A DNA stretch of 15,185 bases from an uncultured Ruminococcus sp. (GCA_900319195.1 ONNL01000124.1:1-15185), one strand, 5' to 3'; counted from the stretch's first letter, positions 6,254 to 14,357 are shown. The notes: generated from the sequence alone by a model not told the origin. Made by a program: numbers and translations.

Positions 6254-6282
6254 ATTATAGAATAAATCCCGATAATATTCAA
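6254..6282 (-). promoter_or_regulatory. Possible minus-strand promoter in the divergent spacer
   Basis: TTGAAT (6282-6277), 17 bp, TATAAT (6259-6254) on the minus strand. The -10 is perfect and the -35 matches four of six positions. Because the surroundings are very AT-rich, a chance match is possible. If used, transcription would start near 6247 and run left through the hairpin cluster. Confidence 0.4.
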
Positions 6283-6660
6283 TTGATAATATTGCCTTGT
6301 TTTAGCACGATATTGCCGAGCTGTTCAAAAGTTGTTATATTAATAAATTGAAAATATATCAATAATATAAACCAATACTAAATTGATTAACATTCTACAA
6401 AACAGAATATAAGAAAAATTCAAAAATCTTTTAATTATACAACGAAATGCCAATATACCGAGAGATATACACTAACAATTTATTGCTATAGTATTCAGTA
6501 CATTGATTACAGATGGTATATTTTTGAAATTATATTACAAGTGCATTTAAAACAGTAAAATTTATAATAAAATCATTTTTGGTCAGTCGTTCATCAAATA
6601 TATATATTTTTATATTTTAACGATTGATTTTGCTCTCTTTGACAGTCTCCGCGAGTGCGG
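6260..6660. other. AT-rich spacer upstream of the GH74 gene
   Basis: About 400 bp of very AT-rich sequence with no ORF, RNA gene or clear operator that I can see. It lies between the candidate ncRNA promoter and the GH74 promoter. Its composition could help promoter activity or contain regulator sites too degenerate to recognise by eye. Confidence 0.5.
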
Positions 6661-6663
6661 TTG

Positions 6664-6692
6664 TTGACATTTCGGGAATTCTGTGGTATCAT
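6664..6692 (+). promoter_or_regulatory. Sigma-A promoter of the GH74 gene
   Basis: A perfect TTGACA (6664-6669), a 17-bp spacer and TATCAT (6687-6692). Transcription would start near 6699, giving a leader of about 110 nt before ATG 6810. The -35 region is unusually strong for a gene expected to be substrate-controlled, so control may act in the leader or through an activator or repressor. Confidence 0.75.
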
Positions 6693-6705
6693 TAATTTGT
6701 ATAGG

Positions 6706-6772
6706 TGCGGTGTGAATGGTCAGCTCTGCCGCAGCATATGATCGGGGACGCTGATTCTCTCAAAATCAGCGT
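6706..6772 (+). promoter_or_regulatory. Structured 5' leader of the GH74 mRNA
   Basis: Two hairpins occupy the leader: TGCGG pairing with CCGCA (about 6706-6733), and ACGCTGATT (6748-6756) pairing with AATCAGCGT (6764-6772) around loop CTCTCAA. No U-tract follows the second hairpin, so it is not an obvious terminator; it may stabilise the transcript or bind a regulator. It matches no riboswitch class I know. The ribosome-binding site GGAGG (6796-6800) lies 9 bases before ATG 6810. Confidence 0.45.
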
Positions 6773-6809
6773 TATGAAAGAACTATTATTAAATTGGAGG
6801 AATTATTAA

Positions 6810-9500
6810 ATGCAATTATTTAAAAGAGGGGCTGCTGCACTCGCAGCTTTAGTCTGCACATCTGTAATGCCGTCGTTCAACAGCGGAGCTCCTGTAAAGG
6901 CTGAAACGACCGATATTTCATCACAGATGACATGGGACACGCTCAAAATAGGCGGAGGCGGCTTCGTTTCGGGCATTGTAACAGGACAGAAGGCTATGTA
7001 TGCGCGTACCGATGTAGGCGGCGCTTACAGGTATAACTACAAAACAGCAAGCTGGGATCAGCTTTTCGATTTCATCACCGAGGACGACCGCGGACTTCTC
7101 AGCGTTGACGCTATGGCTATCGACCCGACAGATGACGATACAGCATACTTCCTCTGCGGATGTGCTTACTTCTCATCTGAAAAGACCGTTATCTTCAAGA
7201 CTACCGACGGCGGCAAGACCTTCACAGAGATCGATGTCACCGACATGATACAGGTTCATGGAAACGGAAACGGCAGACAGACAGGTGAAGCTATCGCTGT
7301 TGACCCCGACGATCCGAACACTATCTACTGCGGCGGAGACGTTTACGCCGGTGACTCCTGCCTTATCAAGTCCACCGACGGCGGTAAGACATGGAATACA
7401 GTAAAGAGCTTCGGTGACCTCGGACTCTTCACACATCAGATCAAGTGGCCTACATGGGGCTCGAATATGCGCTATGCCCTTACAGAAGGCGAGTACAACA
7501 CACAGAACGGTATCGCCTGCATCTACATCTATGGCGGAAAGGTCTATGTTGGTACATCTACAACAGGCAAGAACAATGTTGTTGTTGCAGACGTTAATAC
7601 TGATGAGTTCACCGACCTCAGCAGTAAGCTCGATGCTGACAACTATCCCGGCAGGATAACAGGTGACGGCAAGGGCAGCATCTTCTTCGCTTTCCAGGGA
7701 GCAGTTCAGGTCGGAAGCGGCGGAACATCGGGAAGTGTCAAAAAACTTGATACAAAGACGGGCACCATTACAGACATCTCGCCTCTTGCACACCTCTATA
7801 ATCCCGGAAAGGACGCTATGGAGGCAGCAGCTAACGGCGGATACAGCGGAATAAGCGTTGACCCGAGCAACCCCGACCGTATGGTCTGCTCGACCTGCGG
7901 ACTCTTCGCAAATGCACAGCTCTGGGCACCTTGGTCAGAAGAACACGGTCCAAGCTGGGGAGATAAATTCTTCCGCTCGGAAGACGGCGGCGCTACATGG
8001 AGAGAGATCTCACCGGGATATTCTCCGAACTGGGGACAGGATCCGCTTGCTGACTACCTCAGCACAGGCGGCTATGACTGGATATATGACAAGGCTATCC
8101 ACTGGGTAGGCTCCTACGTTATCGATCCCGTAAATCCCGACAGGACTGTTTCAACATCGGGTAACGGTATATTCGACTGCGACAACACATGGAGCGACCT
8201 CCCGCAGTTCCACTTCCACCCCGACGGCGTCGAGGAGGTCGTTTCGCTCGACTTCTTCAGCACAGCAGACGGTCTTGACCTTTCTGCTATCGGTGACTAT
8301 GACGGATTCGTTCATGAGAGCGTAAGCGGTATCCCTGCACAGTATCAGCCAAATATGGGCTCGACCTCTGCAATAACTGTTTGTCCTCAGAATACTGACG
8401 TATGGGCAAGAACAGCAGCAGGCGACGGAAACAACACAGGCTCGGGCTACTACACACTCGACCGCGGCAAGACATGGAATAAGTTCGCACCTAAGTATAC
8501 AGGCGGCAAGCTCTCGATCACAGAGCTTTCAAGCGGCAAGTACAGAATAATCAACACAGGTTCAAAGGGCGGCGTATACTATTCGGACGACTTTGGTGAG
8601 ACTTGGAACGAGAGCACTGGCGTTCAGGCTTCAAAGGGTGCATATACTCTCGTTGACCCGTATGACCCGAGCATTGTATATGCTTCGGGCGCTCAGCACA
8701 ACGATTACTGGTCGTCAGACATGACAAAGACCGAGCCGACCTATGATGAGTCGCACTACTCATACTTCATCAGCGAGGACTACGGCGCTACCTTCACAGA
8801 GACACGTATCTGCCCTTACAACTGGGAACTCACATGGAAGTTCGAGCACACGGGCGACCTCGCATACGTATCAAAGGGAACCGTTGCTCTTGCAGGCGCA
8901 AATCACGGCGTTTACCTCATCTCAGATAAGGGCAAGACTGTAAAGCACCTTGACAACGTTGCTTATGCTAAGTGCATCGGCTACGGCGCTCCCGAAAAGG
9001 AGGGCGGACCCAATACCCTGTTCATCTACGGCAGACCTGCTGAGAACGACACCGAGGGTGTCTACCGTTCGACTGACAGCGGCGCTACTTGGGTATGCAT
9101 AAACACCGAGCACCTCTACGGCGGTACAGGAAACGGAAACTACCTCGTTGGTGATATGAACGAATTCGGTACTGTTTATATGTCAACAGTAGGCTGCGGA
9201 ATCGTTTACGGAAAGCTCTCAACGGGCAGTGATGAGCCTGTTACTGACCCCACAACTCAGACAACTACTGACGCTGATGTTCTGTACGGTGACGCAAATG
9301 GCGACGGATTTGTATCCGTTGCAGATGCTACACTTATCATGCAGATAAAGGCAAATCCCGATTCCTATTCGTTCAAGGACGCAAAGGCAGAGAAAAATGC
9401 CGATTGTCAGGCGGTAGGCGACGGAGTTACTGCTGCGGACGCACTTGCGATACAGAAGTACCTCGCAAATAACGAGGATAATCCCCTTCCTGCAAAATAA
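6810..9500 (+). CDS. Secreted GH74 xyloglucanase with type I dockerin (cellulosomal)
   Basis: An 896-aa exported enzyme that should cleave the beta-1,4-glucan backbone of xyloglucan. Residues 1-31 form a signal peptide ending VKA, with ETTD next. The GH74 double seven-bladed propeller covers about 40-803. The first expected catalytic Asp is D68 in ARTDVGGAYR, the second D496 in IGDYDGF. At least eight Asp-box motifs are visible (for example TTDGGKTF 131, STDGGKTW 188, SEDGGATW 390, STDSGATW 754). A short Thr/Pro-rich linker (805-822) leads to a dockerin at 824-890 with calcium loops starting at D828 and D865, which would bind a scaffoldin cohesin. GGAGG nine bases upstream supports the start. 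It is transcribed alone from its own promoter and diverges from the EAL gene. Confidence 0.93.
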   Translation: MQLFKRGAAALAALVCTSVMPSFNSGAPVKAETTDISSQMTWDTLKIGGGGFVSGIVTGQKAMYARTDVGGAYRYNYKTASWDQLFDFITEDDRGLLSVDAMAIDPTDDDTAYFLCGCAYFSSEKTVIFKTTDGGKTFTEIDVTDMIQVHGNGNGRQTGEAIAVDPDDPNTIYCGGDVYAGDSCLIKSTDGGKTWNTVKSFGDLGLFTHQIKWPTWGSNMRYALTEGEYNTQNGIACIYIYGGKVYVGTSTTGKNNVVVADVNTDEFTDLSSKLDADNYPGRITGDGKGSIFFAFQGAVQVGSGGTSGSVKKLDTKTGTITDISPLAHLYNPGKDAMEAAANGGYSGISVDPSNPDRMVCSTCGLFANAQLWAPWSEEHGPSWGDKFFRSEDGGATWREISPGYSPNWGQDPLADYLSTGGYDWIYDKAIHWVGSYVIDPVNPDRTVSTSGNGIFDCDNTWSDLPQFHFHPDGVEEVVSLDFFSTADGLDLSAIGDYDGFVHESVSGIPAQYQPNMGSTSAITVCPQNTDVWARTAAGDGNNTGSGYYTLDRGKTWNKFAPKYTGGKLSITELSSGKYRIINTGSKGGVYYSDDFGETWNESTGVQASKGAYTLVDPYDPSIVYASGAQHNDYWSSDMTKTEPTYDESHYSYFISEDYGATFTETRICPYNWELTWKFEHTGDLAYVSKGTVALAGANHGVYLISDKGKTVKHLDNVAYAKCIGYGAPEKEGGPNTLFIYGRPAENDTEGVYRSTDSGATWVCINTEHLYGGTGNGNYLVGDMNEFGTVYMSTVGCGIVYGKLSTGSDEPVTDPTTQTTTDADVLYGDANGDGFVSVADATLIMQIKANPDSYSFKDAKAEKNADCQAVGDGVTAADALAIQKYLANNEDNPLPAK

Positions 9501-9538
9501 AGCACTTACAACTGTGATACTTATATAAAAATCTATTT

Positions 9539-9580
9539 GATTTATCGGGGGAAAACTTTCTGAGGAAAGCTTTTCCCCCG
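9539..9580. repeat. Palindromic repeat, short copy
   Basis: Bases 9539-9573 match 1176-1210 at 34 of 35 positions. CGGGGGAAAA (9546-9555) pairs with TTTTCCCCCG (9571-9580), with CTTTC/GAAAG and loop TGAG inside, giving about 15 bp with one bulged base. It lacks the two extra hairpins and the outer right arm of the copy at 1176-1263. It is the first hairpin after the GH74 stop but has no U-tract, so its use as a terminator is doubtful. Confidence 0.6.
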
Positions 9581-9606
9581 ACCCCATTTTCAAAGACTTT
9601 AATTTG

Positions 9607-9685
9607 AAATTTTATCCCCATATAGCACCCCTCTCATTCATGAAAGACCGCAAGTCTTTTTAGGTGCTATATGGGGATAAAATTT
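9607..9685. repeat. Perfect 23-bp inverted repeat with internal hairpin
   Basis: Arms 9607-9629 and 9663-9685 are exact inverted repeats of 23 bp (the left arm begins AAATTTTATCCCC). The 33-bp centre contains AAAGAC/GTCTTT (9643-9659) followed by T residues. It lies between the convergent GH74 and uvrA genes. The TTTTTAGGTGCTAT part resembles TTTTTAGAGGTGCC at 116-129. It could be a miniature transposable element or a bidirectional termination structure; no target duplication is obvious. Confidence 0.65.
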
Positions 9686-9704
9686 AAGACCGCTCAGAAA
9701 CAGA

Positions 9705-9741
9705 ATAGAGGGAAGCTCTTCTCAAAAGGACTTCCCTCTAT
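9705..9741. terminator. Hairpin between convergent GH74 and uvrA genes
   Basis: ATAGAGGGAAG (9705-9715) pairs perfectly with CTTCCCTCTAT (9731-9741), with a 15-nt loop containing TCTCAAAA (9720-9727). It lies 49 bp past the uvrA stop and about 205 bp past the GH74 stop. Neither flank has a strong U-tract, so termination is possible but not clear. Its stem sequence resembles the hairpin at 5752-5780. Confidence 0.4.
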
Positions 9742-9789
9742 ATAACAAACAAAATTTTGCACACGATTATCTCTGCAATCAAAGTCACT

Positions 9790-12612
9790 TCATTCGAGAT
9801 AGGGTTTAAGATACTGACCCGTATAGGACTGAGGGCACTCAGCGACCTCCTCGGGAGTTCCCTGTGCAACGACAGTACCGCCGCCGTCGCCGCCCTCTGG
9901 CCCGAGGTCGATGATATGGTCAGCTACCTTTATGACGTTGAGGTTATGCTCGATAACGAGCACGGTATTGCCTTGGTCGGTAAGCTGACGGAGCACGTCG
10001 ATAAGCTTGTGCACGTCAGCGGTATGAAGTCCCGTAGTTGGCTCGTCGAGGATATAGATAGTCTTGCCCGTAGCGCGTTTTGAGAGCTCCGTCGAGAGCT
10101 TCACTCTCTGTGCCTCGCCGCCCGAGAGCGTCGTTGCAGGCTGACCTATCTTGATATAGCCAAGCCCGACGTCCTGCAACGTTTTGAGCTTCCGCGCAAT
10201 CTTCGGGAGGTGCTCGAAGAATTCCACGCCCTCATCAACGGTCATTTCGAGCACATCATATATCGACTTGCCCTTGTAGTGCACCTCGAGAGTCTCGCGG
10301 TTATAGCGCTTTCCGCGGCAGACCTCGCACGGCACGTAGATGTCGGGCAGGAAGTGCATTTCTATCTTGATGATACCGTCGCCCTCGCACGCCTCACAGC
10401 GTCCGCCCTTGACATTGAACGAGAAGCGTCCGCTCGTGTAGCCCCTCGCCTTTGCGTCGGCGGTCTTTGCGAAAAGCTCGCGTATATCACTGAAAACTCC
10501 CGTATATGTCGCAGGATTTGAGCGCGGAGTGCGTCCTATCGGGGACTGGTCAATGCAGATGACCTTGTCGAGCGCTTCAAGTCCCTCCATGCTCTCGAAA
10601 GCGCCGCACTTTATACGCGCACGGTTGAGCTTCACGGCAAGGTGCTTGTAGATTATCTCGTTGACGAGCGAGGATTTTCCCGAGCCGGAAACTCCCGTCA
10701 CGCAGATGAACTCCCCGAGCGGTATCTTCACGTCGATATTTTTGAGGTTGTGCTCGGTCGCGCCGTGTATCGTCAGGAACTTTCCGTTGCCTGTCCTGCG
10801 CTTTTCGGGGACAGCTATCTTCTTTCTGCCGCTGAGGTACTGTCCCGTTATCGACTTCCTGCACTTGAGGAGCTTGTCAACTGTGCCTGCAAAGACGACT
10901 TGTCCGCCGTTGACGCCTGCTCCCGGACCGATGTCAACGATATAGTCCGCGGCAAGCATAGTATCATCGTCATGCTCGACGACTATCAGCGTATTGCCGA
11001 GGTCGCGCAGACGCTTCAGCGTAGCTATCAGCTTGTCATTGTCGCGCTGGTGCAGTCCTATGCTGGGCTCATCAAGGATATAGAGCACTCCCACAAGCGA
11101 CGAGCCTATCTGCGTCGCAAGGCGGATACGCTGACTTTCGCCTCCCGAAAGTGAACCTGCGGCACGCGAAAGTGTGAGGTATTCAAGTCCCACGCTCGAA
11201 AGGAAGCCGAGACGCTCCTTTATCTCCTTGATTATGCGCTCACCAACGAAGCTGTCATGCTCGGAGAGCTTCAGCTCATTGAAGAATTTCAGGCAGTCCT
11301 TCACCGAGAGGTCTGTGAGGTCGGAGATGTTGATACCGCCGACAGTTACCGCAAGGTACTCCTCACGCAGACGTCTGCCGTGACAGACGGGACAGTCCAC
11401 CTCGCTCATGTAGTCCTCCAGTTCTGCCCTCGCGGAGTCGCTGTTTGTCTCGTGATAGCGGCGTTCGAGGTTGTTCACAACGCCCTCAAAGGGAGTGGAG
11501 TAGCTTCCTCCGCCGAGAGTCTTTGGACGGCGAAGCGAGAGCGCATGGTCGCCCGTACCGTTGAGGAACACATCAAGCTCCTCCTTTTTGAGCTTTTTCA
11601 CGGGCACGTCGAGCGAAATGCCGTAGTCCTTCGATATGGCATTATAGTACATCATGGCTATCGAATCATCTGTGAGACTGTTCCAGCCCGAAGCCTTTAT
11701 AGCTCCCTCGCGGATAGTGAGGTCGCGGTTCGGGACAACAAGTCCCGCGTCGATATGTCTGAATCTTCCGAGACCCGTACACTTGGGGCAGGCTCCCGTC
11801 GGATTGTTGAACGAGAACATCACAGGCTCAAGTTCCTGAATGCTGATGTTGTGCTCGGGGCAGGCATAGTGTGTCGAGAAGAGCATTTCCTCGCCGCCGA
11901 TAACGTCCACCATCGCAAGTCCGTCCGTGAGCTTGAACACGGTCTCAAGACTGTCCGTGATACGCGACTCTATCCCCTCTTTGATGATGATCCTGTCCAC
12001 AATTATCTCGATGTTGTGCTTCTTGTTCTTATCGAGCTTTATTTCCTCAGTCAGCTCGTACATTATCCCGTCGATACGGACACGTACAAAGCCGCTCTTA
12101 CGCGCACTTTCGAGCTCCTTGACATACTGTCCCTTACGTCCGCGGACTATCGGTGCAAGAAGCTGGAGCCTTGTCCCCTGCGGCAGCGACATAATGCGGT
12201 CTACCATCTGGTCTACGGTCTGCTGGGAAATTTCGCGGTGGCAGATAGGGCAGTGCGGCACGCCTATCCTCGCATAGAGAAGTCTTAGATAGTCGTATAT
12301 CTCGGTGACTGTTCCCACTGTCGAGCGCGGATTCTTGGACGTTGTTTTCTGGTCTATCGAAATTGCAGGCGAGAGTCCCTCGATGCTGTCTACATCGGGC
12401 TTGTCCATTTGTCCGAGGAACATTCTCGCATAGGAGGAAAGGCTCTCGACATAGCGGCGCTGACCGTCCGCGTAGATAGTGTCGAACGCAAGTGAGGACT
12501 TGCCCGAGCCAGAGAGTCCCGTCATGACGATGAGGCTGTCACGCGGCAGTTCAAGGTCGATGTTTTTGAGGTTGTTTGTCCTCGCGCCTTTGATAATAAT
12601 TTTATTTATCAT
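9790..12612 (-). CDS. uvrA: Excinuclease ABC subunit A
   Basis: The damage-recognition ATPase of nucleotide excision repair, 940 aa, the same length as E. coli UvrA. Both ABC modules are complete: Walker A GLSGSGKSS at 32-40 and GVSGSGKSS at 640-648, signatures LSGGE at 488 and 829, and Walker B ILDEP at about 513 and 854. Cys pairs at 121/124 and 275/278 fit the first zinc site region, and C739, C742, C762 and C765 form the C-terminal zinc finger needed for damage recognition. The ATG at 12612 (MINKIIIKGARTNNLKNI) is chosen because family members start there and GGTGAT precedes it; the frame is open to 12648 but those codons overlap the upstream hairpin. It follows scfB by 52 bp, with a hairpin between them. 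uvrB and uvrC are not in the window. Confidence 0.97.
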   Translation of the reverse strand: MINKIIIKGARTNNLKNIDLELPRDSLIVMTGLSGSGKSSLAFDTIYADGQRRYVESLSSYARMFLGQMDKPDVDSIEGLSPAISIDQKTTSKNPRSTVGTVTEIYDYLRLLYARIGVPHCPICHREISQQTVDQMVDRIMSLPQGTRLQLLAPIVRGRKGQYVKELESARKSGFVRVRIDGIMYELTEEIKLDKNKKHNIEIIVDRIIIKEGIESRITDSLETVFKLTDGLAMVDVIGGEEMLFSTHYACPEHNISIQELEPVMFSFNNPTGACPKCTGLGRFRHIDAGLVVPNRDLTIREGAIKASGWNSLTDDSIAMMYYNAISKDYGISLDVPVKKLKKEELDVFLNGTGDHALSLRRPKTLGGGSYSTPFEGVVNNLERRYHETNSDSARAELEDYMSEVDCPVCHGRRLREEYLAVTVGGINISDLTDLSVKDCLKFFNELKLSEHDSFVGERIIKEIKERLGFLSSVGLEYLTLSRAAGSLSGGESQRIRLATQIGSSLVGVLYILDEPSIGLHQRDNDKLIATLKRLRDLGNTLIVVEHDDDTMLAADYIVDIGPGAGVNGGQVVFAGTVDKLLKCRKSITGQYLSGRKKIAVPEKRRTGNGKFLTIHGATEHNLKNIDVKIPLGEFICVTGVSGSGKSSLVNEIIYKHLAVKLNRARIKCGAFESMEGLEALDKVICIDQSPIGRTPRSNPATYTGVFSDIRELFAKTADAKARGYTSGRFSFNVKGGRCEACEGDGIIKIEMHFLPDIYVPCEVCRGKRYNRETLEVHYKGKSIYDVLEMTVDEGVEFFEHLPKIARKLKTLQDVGLGYIKIGQPATTLSGGEAQRVKLSTELSKRATGKTIYILDEPTTGLHTADVHKLIDVLRQLTDQGNTVLVIEHNLNVIKVADHIIDLGPEGGDGGGTVVAQGTPEEVAECPQSYTGQYLKPYLE

Positions 12613-12634
12613 AATATCACCACATATAAGGAAG

Positions 12635-12659
12635 AAAATACCGCACATCAGTGCGGTAT
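12635..12659 (-). terminator. Probable terminator after the SCIFF maturase gene
   Basis: ATACCGCAC (12638-12646) pairs perfectly with GTGCGGTAT (12651-12659) around a 4-nt loop. Reading leftward it starts 5 bases past the scfB stop and is followed by TTT-C-TT, a short U-tract. It would reduce read-through into uvrA, whose ribosome-binding site lies just beyond. Termination may be partial. Confidence 0.55.
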
Positions 12660-12664
12660 CGTGA

Positions 12665-14035
12665 TTACTGTTCCTGTTCTCCGAAAATGCGTATCGCCTT
12701 CAGCATTATCGCGCATTCTACGCGCTTCTTCTCGATCTCGCAAGAGAGCTTGTACGCCGAGTGGATATCGCCGTTGAAGTTGAAGTTGTTGGCATTGCAG
12801 CCGCCGCTGCAATAGAATTTCGCCCAGCACTTCTTGCATTCGGGCTTGTTGTAGATATGAGCCTTTGCGAAGTCCTCCTTCATTTTCTGGTCGAAGGTAC
12901 CCTCGTCGATGTTGCCCATTTTGAACTCATCCTTGCCGACAAACTGGTGGCAGGGATAGATGTCTCCGTCGGGAGTGATCGCAACGTAGTCGTTGCCGCA
13001 GCCGCAGCCGCGCAGTCTCTTGACGGCACACGGACCTTGGTCGAGGTCTATCATGAAGTGGAAGAAGTTGAATTTTCCGCCCTTCTTCTCATTTTCTGTC
13101 ATTCTCCTTGCAAGCTCCTCATATTCCTTGAATATCTCGGGGAGGTCCTTCTCGGAGAGTGCAAATTCGGGGTCCTCGCTCATTACAGGCTCAACTGATA
13201 TCTGGTCGAAGCCCTCGTTATAAAGTGAGAAAACATCGTCTGCGAAGTCGAGGTTCTTGTTCGTGTAGGTGCCTCTTACATAGTATTCCTTGTCTCCGCG
13301 CTTTGATACAAGCTTTTTGAATTTTGGCAGTATCGAATCATAGCTGCCCGAGCCGTCAATGCGGACTCTCATATCGTCATTGACCTTCTTGCGTCCGTCG
13401 ATAGAGAGGACAACGTTCGACATTTCCTTATTGATGAAGTCTATCTTGTCATCATCGAGGAGAACGCCGTTGGTCGTGATAGTGAAGCGGAACTTCTTTT
13501 TGTACTCAGCCTCGCGTGAACGCGCGTACTCGACTATCTGCTTTACAACGCCGAAATTCATAAGAGGCTCGCCGCCGAAGAAATCGAGTTCAAGAGTAGG
13601 CCTGTCTCCCGAATTTTCGAGCAGGAAGTCGATAGCGTGCTTACCCGTCTCAAAGGTCATGAGCTTGCGTCCCGTACCGAAATCGCCCGTCGAAGCGAAG
13701 CAGTATTTGCATCTGAGGTTGCAGTCGTGAGCGATATTCAGGCACATCGACTTGACAGGAGACGCTACGGAATACTTTGCATACTTCTCATAATCGTCCT
13801 CAGAGAAGAGGATCTTGTCGTTATACAGCTCAACAATTTCCTCATAGCAGGTCTCGATGTCCTCGGGGAGATATGATCTTGAAAGCTTATCGAGCACCTT
13901 CTGTGGACATTTCTCGTCGAAAGGCGGCTCAACGTTGTCAAGCAGGTCATAAGTGAGGTCATCCACGATATGTACACCGCCGCTGTTCACGTCAAGGACG
14001 ATGTTGAATCCGTTTAATTTGTACTTGTGTATCAT
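12665..14035 (-). CDS. scfB: SCIFF ranthipeptide radical SAM maturase
   Basis: A 456-aa radical SAM/SPASM enzyme that forms Cys-to-residue thioether crosslinks in the SCIFF peptide. The N-terminal 90 residues fit a peptide-binding RRE-like domain. The radical SAM cluster motif is C105-x3-C109-x2-C112 (DCNLRCKYCFAS), followed by FFGGEP at 152-157 and TTNG at 187-190. The C-terminal SPASM region supplies further cysteines for two auxiliary [4Fe-4S] clusters: C336, C344, C346, C362, C400, C403, C409, C413 and C432. Its substrate gene lies directly upstream, which fixes the assignment. The start at ATG 14035 has GGAG eight bases ahead. No separate promoter is visible; expression probably depends on read-through of the hairpin at 14082-14116. 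Confidence 0.93.
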   Translation of the reverse strand: MIHKYKLNGFNIVLDVNSGGVHIVDDLTYDLLDNVEPPFDEKCPQKVLDKLSRSYLPEDIETCYEEIVELYNDKILFSEDDYEKYAKYSVASPVKSMCLNIAHDCNLRCKYCFASTGDFGTGRKLMTFETGKHAIDFLLENSGDRPTLELDFFGGEPLMNFGVVKQIVEYARSREAEYKKKFRFTITTNGVLLDDDKIDFINKEMSNVVLSIDGRKKVNDDMRVRIDGSGSYDSILPKFKKLVSKRGDKEYYVRGTYTNKNLDFADDVFSLYNEGFDQISVEPVMSEDPEFALSEKDLPEIFKEYEELARRMTENEKKGGKFNFFHFMIDLDQGPCAVKRLRGCGCGNDYVAITPDGDIYPCHQFVGKDEFKMGNIDEGTFDQKMKEDFAKAHIYNKPECKKCWAKFYCSGGCNANNFNFNGDIHSAYKLSCEIEKKRVECAIMLKAIRIFGEQEQ

Positions 14036-14081
14036 TATTTCATCTCCGCGTCAAAATAGTCAGTTTTCGTCCTCTGCCGAG

Positions 14082-14116
14082 TAAAAAATTGAGGCAGTAT
14101 AGTTCTATACCGCCCC
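14082..14116 (-). terminator. Attenuator-like terminator between scfA and scfB
   Basis: Reading leftward, a 12-bp stem formed by 14116-14105 and 14102-14091, with two G-U pairs and a tight loop, is followed by AATTTTTT. This is a standard rho-independent shape. It comes about 27 bp past the scfA stop and about 45 bp before the scfB start, so it should end most transcripts after the precursor gene and let a fraction continue into the maturase gene. Confidence 0.7.
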
Positions 14117-14142
14117 AACAGGATCATCCAATCGTGTTCAGC

Positions 14143-14280
14143 TTATCTCTCGCACTTCTGGTTAGCAACTGTGCATGAAGTCTTGCAAGCAGACTGACAT
14201 GAAGCCTGACACTTGCCGCAGCCGCCCTTCTTAGCTGATTCCTTAAGATTAGCCTTATTGATAGTCTGGATATGTTTCAT
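14143..14280 (-). CDS. scfA: SCIFF ranthipeptide precursor (six Cys in 45 residues)
   Basis: A 45-aa peptide with exactly six cysteines, all in the second half: GGCGKCQASCQSACKTSC and then QKC near the end. The N-terminal leader MKHIQTINKANLKES is the conserved recognition part for the maturase. ScfB is expected to link the cysteines to nearby residues by thioether bonds, giving a ranthipeptide; in some clostridia such peptides have been tied to cell-density signalling, but the role here is unknown. The start is ATG 14280, with GGAGGG eight bases upstream; an in-frame start at 14340 lies in the promoter and is rejected. No dedicated protease or exporter is visible nearby. Confidence 0.95.
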   Translation of the reverse strand: MKHIQTINKANLKESAKKGGCGKCQASCQSACKTSCTVANQKCER

Positions 14281-14328
14281 TTTAATTACCCTCCGCATAA
14301 TGTGGGATTCCACAAATTTTCTGATTAC

Positions 14329-14357
14329 ATTATACCACATACAGAGTTGTTTTTCAA
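14329..14357 (-). promoter_or_regulatory. Sigma-A promoter of scfA-scfB
   Basis: On the minus strand TTGAAA (14357-14352), a 17-bp spacer and a perfect TATAAT (14334-14329). Start is predicted near 14322, giving a leader of about 42 nt with a small TGTGG-AATC-CCACA hairpin (14301-14314) just upstream of the ribosome-binding site. This predicts strong constitutive transcription. Confidence 0.8.

Noticed and set aside
6039..6260. 73-codon open frame on the plus strand in the divergent spacer
   Set aside because: No ribosome-binding site, no recognisable family, odd composition, and it overlaps the hairpin region; more likely chance or a decayed fragment.
6693..6809. Riboswitch, including c-di-GMP classes, in the GH74 leader
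   Set aside because: Two hairpins are present but none of the conserved core sequences of the GEMM-I, GEMM-II or other riboswitches I know could be matched.
9539..9580. Strong rho-independent terminator of the GH74 gene
   Set aside because: The stem is strong but is followed by ACCCC rather than a U-tract, and the same sequence occurs as a repeat at 1176-1263.
12613..12648. Longer N-terminus for UvrA beginning at 12648
   Set aside because: The 12 extra codons have no family counterpart and overlap the hairpin after scfB; ATG 12612 has GGTGAT upstream and the conserved start.
14281..14340. Longer N-terminus for the SCIFF precursor beginning at 14340
   Set aside because: These codons cover the -10 region and leader of the promoter; the 45-residue form starting at 14280 has GGAGGG and the family length.
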